The notes beneath the pieces are model-generated. The model did not search any database and was not told the DNA's origin. It was given only the letters and a program-made list of their open reading frames with translations. A stretch of 64,000 nucleotides of DNA from DASYXZ01 sp035308965 (GTDB taxonomy: Bacteria > Acidobacteriota > Terriglobia > UBA7540), in assembly GCA_035308965.1 (NCBI GenBank), contig DATGFN010000019.1, positions 62,001-126,000 of the forward strand, in the 5' to 3' direction. This document shows, piece after piece, positions 60,314 through 64,000 of the stretch; positions within the stretch are counted from its first letter, which is position 1, and each line of letters starts with the position of its first letter. Both the position numbers and the translations under genes were made by a program.

Positions 60314-62497
60314 TCATCGCGATGTTGCCGAAGACCTGCCGGCCTTCGGCGGCGTGGTTTGAGATATATGATTTCCGTTGCATGCAACCCAGGCACGCAG
60401 TAACTCACCCACGGTCCAGGCCTGCGCGATGCAACCGCGCGGCGCGAAGGGCGCCTCGCCGTCAAAAATTTCACCCACAGTCCCGAGGCCGAATTCCAGG
60501 ATCGCTTGCGCCGCCGGTTCCAGGTATGCCGCGGCGCGAGCTCGATCCTTGTATACCTGCAAGTGCGCGAGCACAAACGGTCCGAGCAGCCACCCCCAGA
60601 CCGTTCCTTGATGATATACGGCGTCGCGGTCGCGCGGGGGCCCTCCGTAATGGCCGCGATATCTTGGATCGCGCGGCGACAGGCTGCGCAAGCCGCGCGG
60701 GGTGAGTAATTCGCGCTCGCACGCGTGCACTATGGCCCTCCTTTGGTCTGCTGATAGCAGTCTTTCCGTCAAGGAAACGGCCAGGAGCTGATTGGGGCGG
60801 AAGCTGGGATCATATCCCGCGGGCCCGTCAAGAACGTCGAAGCAATATTGGGTGGCTGGGTTCCAGAATCGCTGGAAACCTTCACGCGCTCGCAATGCCC
60901 TGCTTTCATACTCGCTTGAATTCTTTTTCAAGTTGCGGGCAAACCTCGCCATGGTCATGTGGGCGCTGAACCAGAGAGCGTTTACGTCCACCGGCTTTCC
61001 GATTCGCGGCGTCACCACCCAGTCGCCCACTTTGGCGTCCATCCAGGTCAGCGCGACTCCTGATTCACCGGCATAGAGCAGACCGTCCGCCGGGTCAGCA
61101 TGAATGTTAAATCGCGTGCCTCGCGTGTATTGGATGATGATTTCAACGAGAATCGGAAACAGTTCGCGCAAAGTTTTGGCGTCCTTGGTTGCATCGAAAT
61201 ATTGGCGCACCGCTTCCAAGAACCACAAGGCAGCGTCCACGGAGTTGAATTGGGGTTGGTCGCCACTCTCAGGAAACGTGTTTGGGATCATTCCGCCATC
61301 CACAAACCCCGCAAAGGTGCGCAGGATGTCCTTTGAAATATCGGGGCGTCCAATGGCTAGCGTCAAACCGGGCAAGGCGATCATGGTGTCGCGGCCCCAG
61401 TCTCCGAACCACGGATAGCCGGCGATGATGGTCCGCGCCTGCGGATTTTGGGGTTGCGGCCGCGTGACAATAAATTGGTCCGCGGCCAGTACAAGCTGCC
61501 TCACCCAGTCCGGAGTGGCTTGCTTCAAGGTTGGCCGGCAGGAATTCCACTCGTCCATCCGCCTTTGCTCGTAGTCGGCCCGGCGATCTAAAGCTGCCTG
61601 TGAATCGAGGTCGGGTGCGCGCTCGGTGCTGAACACCAGCGTCACTCGCCCGCCGGGTTTGAGGACGGCTTGAAAAGTGGCCGCGTGCAAATGATCTTCG
61701 CTGTCTTCGAGGCCTCGATAACGCTCAATGGCAAGATCGTAATTGCGGTACCAATTGTGGGCGACCTCAGCCGCGGCTTCGGGGCTGAGCAGATAGAAAG
61801 GCGTTGCCCCTGGAAATGCAATCACGCGCAGGCCGCGATCTACCGGCTGAATATCCATGACCCAATTTCCGGCGTGAGTACAGCCATGGAAGTCGCGGTA
61901 ATTGATCAGGACTTTGACCGCCAGGCGCATTGCGCCGCCGCGAACCAGTTGGTAAGTTACGTATGTGGTGTTTGCTTCCTTCTCCATCCAAACGCGCTTT
62001 TCGATAAGCGCATCGTCAAGAGCAATTGTCCAAACGGGCGTCGTGCCCTCAAGGTGAAATCGTTCGATAAATTTGAATCCCAGCGGGTCAACGGTTCCGC
62101 CCAACCATCGATTCGCGCCCAAGGCAAAAGTCTTTGAATTGTATTCCGCATTTTCGTCGGTTTTTGTAACCAGCAGGGTGCGCCCCAGAGGCGGTTTTAA
62201 TGCAGCAATTAACAGGCCGTGGTAGCGGCGAGTCAGGAGGCCGGCAATGGTCCCCGAGGCGAAGCCTCCCATGCCATTGGTGACCAACCATTCGCGGGTT
62301 TCGGAGGTTGCAAGGTTTGAGCAAACCTCCCGGCCAAAATCAACTGGCGAGCGGAATACGACAGACCTTCTTCCATCCTCTTCGCCACGCCCGGGGAGTA
62401 TGGAATTCACAGGTTCAGGCAAGGCGGGCCGAGTTCGACGTGCCAAGTGCGTCAACCTCCGGTTTGTTCGAGCAATTTGGCCACCAAGCTGGTCCAT
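60314..62497 (-). CDS. Amylo-alpha-1,6-glucosidase (glycogen debranching enzyme)
   Basis: A 727-residue protein. The N-terminal beta-sandwich (TREWLVTNGMGGFASGTIAGLLTRRYHGLLI near 70-100) and the catalytic (alpha/alpha)6 domain of GH133/GDE_C match bacterial debranching enzymes. Signatures are TIIAGYPWFGDWGRDTMIALPGL (about 357-380), FNSVDAALWFLEAVRQY, and DAVYHQGTVWGWLLGPFVLAHL near the end. It removes alpha-1,6 branch stubs from glycogen or limit dextrins in the cytosol. The start at 62497 gives a 46-bp overlap with the upstream gene and no obvious ribosome site; a GTG near 62407 is an alternative. It is co-directional with and downstream of the truncated GH63-like gene. Confidence 0.9.
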   Translation of the reverse strand: MDQLGGQIARTNRRLTHLARRTRPALPEPVNSILPGRGEEDGRRSVVFRSPVDFGREVCSNLATSETREWLVTNGMGGFASGTIAGLLTRRYHGLLIAALKPPLGRTLLVTKTDENAEYNSKTFALGANRWLGGTVDPLGFKFIERFHLEGTTPVWTIALDDALIEKRVWMEKEANTTYVTYQLVRGGAMRLAVKVLINYRDFHGCTHAGNWVMDIQPVDRGLRVIAFPGATPFYLLSPEAAAEVAHNWYRNYDLAIERYRGLEDSEDHLHAATFQAVLKPGGRVTLVFSTERAPDLDSQAALDRRADYEQRRMDEWNSCRPTLKQATPDWVRQLVLAADQFIVTRPQPQNPQARTIIAGYPWFGDWGRDTMIALPGLTLAIGRPDISKDILRTFAGFVDGGMIPNTFPESGDQPQFNSVDAALWFLEAVRQYFDATKDAKTLRELFPILVEIIIQYTRGTRFNIHADPADGLLYAGESGVALTWMDAKVGDWVVTPRIGKPVDVNALWFSAHMTMARFARNLKKNSSEYESRALRAREGFQRFWNPATQYCFDVLDGPAGYDPSFRPNQLLAVSLTERLLSADQRRAIVHACERELLTPRGLRSLSPRDPRYRGHYGGPPRDRDAVYHQGTVWGWLLGPFVLAHLQVYKDRARAAAYLEPAAQAILEFGLGTVGEIFDGEAPFAPRGCIAQAWTVGELLRAWVACNGNHISQTTPPKAGRSSATSR

Positions 62498-64000
62498 CCG
62501 GTCTGGTGGCTGGCGCCCAAACCCGCGCCATTATCACCATGGAAATATTCGTAAAACAAAATGTGGTCCCGCCAATGCGGGTCGGACTGAAACTTCTCTG
62601 TGCCGCCGTAGACTGGGCGGCGCCCATCTTCGCCACGAAGAAAAATTTGGGTCATGCGGCGCGAGATCTCGCCGGCCACTTCCCAAAGCGTGTGCATCCG
62701 GCCGGAGCCCGTCGGACACTCCACGCTAACGCGATGGCCGTAGTAGTGATGAAATTTCTGCAGCGATTCGATCAGCAGAAAGCAAAGTGGAAACCAAATG
62801 GGCCCCCGCCAGTTGGAATTGCCGCCGAAAAGACCCGTGCTGGATTCCGCCGGCTCGTAGTCCACGCGATACTCACGGCCATCGATATACAGCACGTAGG
62901 GGTGCTGGCGATGGAACTTGGAGAGGGCGCGAATGCCATAAGGCGCAAAGAATTCGGATTCGTCCAGCATATAGCGCAGCACGCGGATCAGGCGTTCGCG
63001 GTTGACGATGGAGAGCAAGCACCTTTGGCCGCCGCCGGGCTTTTCCGTCCGGTCGATGCTTTCGGCCATGTGCGGCACATTTTGAATAAACCATTCCATG
63101 CGCTTGTTAAAGCCGGAGAGGTTCCCCACCATTTCAGGCTCCAGGGTTTCCACGGCCAACAAGGGGATCAAACCGACCATTGACCGGACGCGCATGGAGT
63201 AGTGCACATCATTGGGGAGGTGGAGCACATCGTAGTAAAAACCGTCTTCTTCATTCCAGAGGCACATCCCGTGGCCACCCATATCGTTCATGGCGTGAAC
63301 GATGTAGGCAAAGTGCTCGAAGAATTTGCTGGCCACATCTTCGTAGGCGCGGTCTTCACGCGCCAGTTCGAGCGCGATGGCCATTAGGTTCAGTGAATAC
63401 ATCGCCATCCAACTGGTGCCATCCGATTGTTCAATGTTGCCCCCGGTGGGCAGGGGCTTGGAACGGTCGAACACGCCGATGTTGTCAAGGCCCAGAAATC
63501 CGCCTTGAAAAACGTTTAAGCCTTCGGGGTCTTTTCGATTCACCCACCAGGTAAAGTTCAACAAGAGTTTGTGGAAGACCCTTTCCAAAAATTGACGGTC
63601 CACCTTCTTGCGGATGCGCCTCTCGATTTTGTAAACGCGAAATGCGGCCCAGGCGATCAAGGGCGGGTTCACATCGTCAAAGGCCCACTCGTAGGCGGGC
63701 GTCTTACCACTCGGGTGCATATACCATTCGCGAAGCATCAAGACAAGCTGGTCCTTGGCACAATCCGGATCCACCAGCGCCATGGTCACACAATGGAAGG
63801 CAAGGTCCCAGGTGGCGTACCAGGGATACTCCCATTTGTCGGGCATCGAAATAACGTCAGCGTTGTAAAGGTGCGTCCAATCATGGTTGCGGCCTTCAAG
63901 CCGTTCGGGAGGCGGAGGAGGTCCGGCAGGATCACCTTCCAGCCAGGTGCGAACATCGTAATGGTAAAACTGTTTGGACCAGAGCAGACCGCCAAAGGAC
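62452..64000 (-). CDS. GH63/MGH1-like glucosidase, 5' end outside window
   Basis: The frame is open from the right edge of the window to 62452 (516 residues). An apparent start at 63846 is internal: upstream of it the same frame reads FYHYDVRTWLEGDPAGPPPP and ERLEGRNHDWTHLYNADVIS. The visible part has (alpha/alpha)6-toroid motifs YPWYATWDLAFHCVTMALVDP, YEWAFDDVNPPLIAWAA, LGLDNIGVFDRSKPLP and GNSNWRGPIWFPLCFLLIESL, typical of GH63-like glucosidases of bacteria and of mannosylglycerate-hydrolase-like enzymes. It is likely 850-900 residues in full (family knowledge). With the debranching enzyme it forms a glucan or alpha-glucoside breakdown pair. Confidence 0.87.
   Translation of the reverse strand, partial: SFGGLLWSKQFYHYDVRTWLEGDPAGPPPPPERLEGRNHDWTHLYNADVISMPDKWEYPWYATWDLAFHCVTMALVDPDCAKDQLVLMLREWYMHPSGKTPAYEWAFDDVNPPLIAWAAFRVYKIERRIRKKVDRQFLERVFHKLLLNFTWWVNRKDPEGLNVFQGGFLGLDNIGVFDRSKPLPTGGNIEQSDGTSWMAMYSLNLMAIALELAREDRAYEDVASKFFEHFAYIVHAMNDMGGHGMCLWNEEDGFYYDVLHLPNDVHYSMRVRSMVGLIPLLAVETLEPEMVGNLSGFNKRMEWFIQNVPHMAESIDRTEKPGGGQRCLLSIVNRERLIRVLRYMLDESEFFAPYGIRALSKFHRQHPYVLYIDGREYRVDYEPAESSTGLFGGNSNWRGPIWFPLCFLLIESLQKFHHYYGHRVSVECPTGSGRMHTLWEVAGEISRRMTQIFLRGEDGRRPVYGGTEKFQSDPHWRDHILFYEYFHGDNGAGLGASHQTGWTSLVAKLLEQTGG

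Noticed and set aside
62452..63846. Complete 464-residue gene starting at 63846
   Set aside because: The same frame stays open and protein-like to the window edge, so the ATG at 63846 is internal and the gene is truncated by the window.
1..64000. CRISPR arrays, tRNA or rRNA genes
   Set aside because: No regularly spaced direct repeats of CRISPR length, no cloverleaf with a GGTTCRAnnCC arm in a proper context, and no rRNA-like sequence were seen. The short direct repeats present are 7-bp tandem arrays without spacers.

Overview
The window reads as a single chromosomal segment of a heterotrophic soil-type bacterium, most probably an Acidobacteriota member. This placement is inferred from gene content: a Ser/Thr kinase fused to a TolB-like propeller, a PSCyt1/DUF1549/DUF1553 plus DUF1501 pair, YncE-like propellers, a DUF5818-like lipoprotein-type gene and many secreted proteins. 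No rRNA or tRNA gene is present to confirm it. Coding density is high, and there is no sign of a prophage, plasmid or complete IS element.

Layout. 1-7 kb: end of an unknown gene, a sulfite-oxidase-like molybdoenzyme, DUF711 and DUF309 genes, a secreted CuA-type cupredoxin, and a three-gene ketosynthase / methyltransferase / FAD-reductase operon. 6.7-9.5 kb: a reverse transcriptase whose 3' end lies inside a 189-bp element closed by an 18-bp perfect inverted repeat, followed by a zinc-ribbon/WYL-like gene. 10-18.4 kb: a cytochrome-PQQ propeller dehydrogenase, a Tat-exported enolase-superfamily enzyme, an O-methyltransferase, proline dehydrogenase, thioredoxin reductase and an ABC-2 exporter. 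18.7-24 kb: the kinase-propeller protein, a gene graveyard and a phospholipase-C-like phosphoesterase. 24-28 kb: a GH130-like phosphorylase with a GT4 fusion protein, and an RRM protein. 28.6-33.5 kb: an iron-uptake operon of FTR1-DUF2318, two FtsX-like permeases and an ATPase fused to a complete DtxR-type metalloregulator. 33.7-37.4 kb: LexA and surface/hypothetical proteins. 37.5-43.6 kb: an organic-acid module (FAD/FeS dehydrogenase, aminotransferase, LctP permease). 43.8-45.8 kb: twin YncE-like propellers. 46-51.4 kb: a signalling operon (HD-GYP regulator, multi-PAS hybrid kinase, DivK-like receiver). 51.6-57.2 kb: the PSCyt/DUF1501 pair. 57.4-64 kb: site-2 protease, amidohydrolase, glycogen-debranching enzyme and a truncated GH63-like glucosidase.

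Two kinds of non-coding structure recur. Degenerate tandem arrays with an exact 7-bp period, built on different words, sit at nine or more gene borders, and a roughly 85-110-bp palindromic repeat occurs twice. The strongest candidates for something new are the ATPase-DtxR fusion in the iron operon and the reverse transcriptase with its enclosing structured element. Start codons were revised where a Shine-Dalgarno sequence or family length argued for it.
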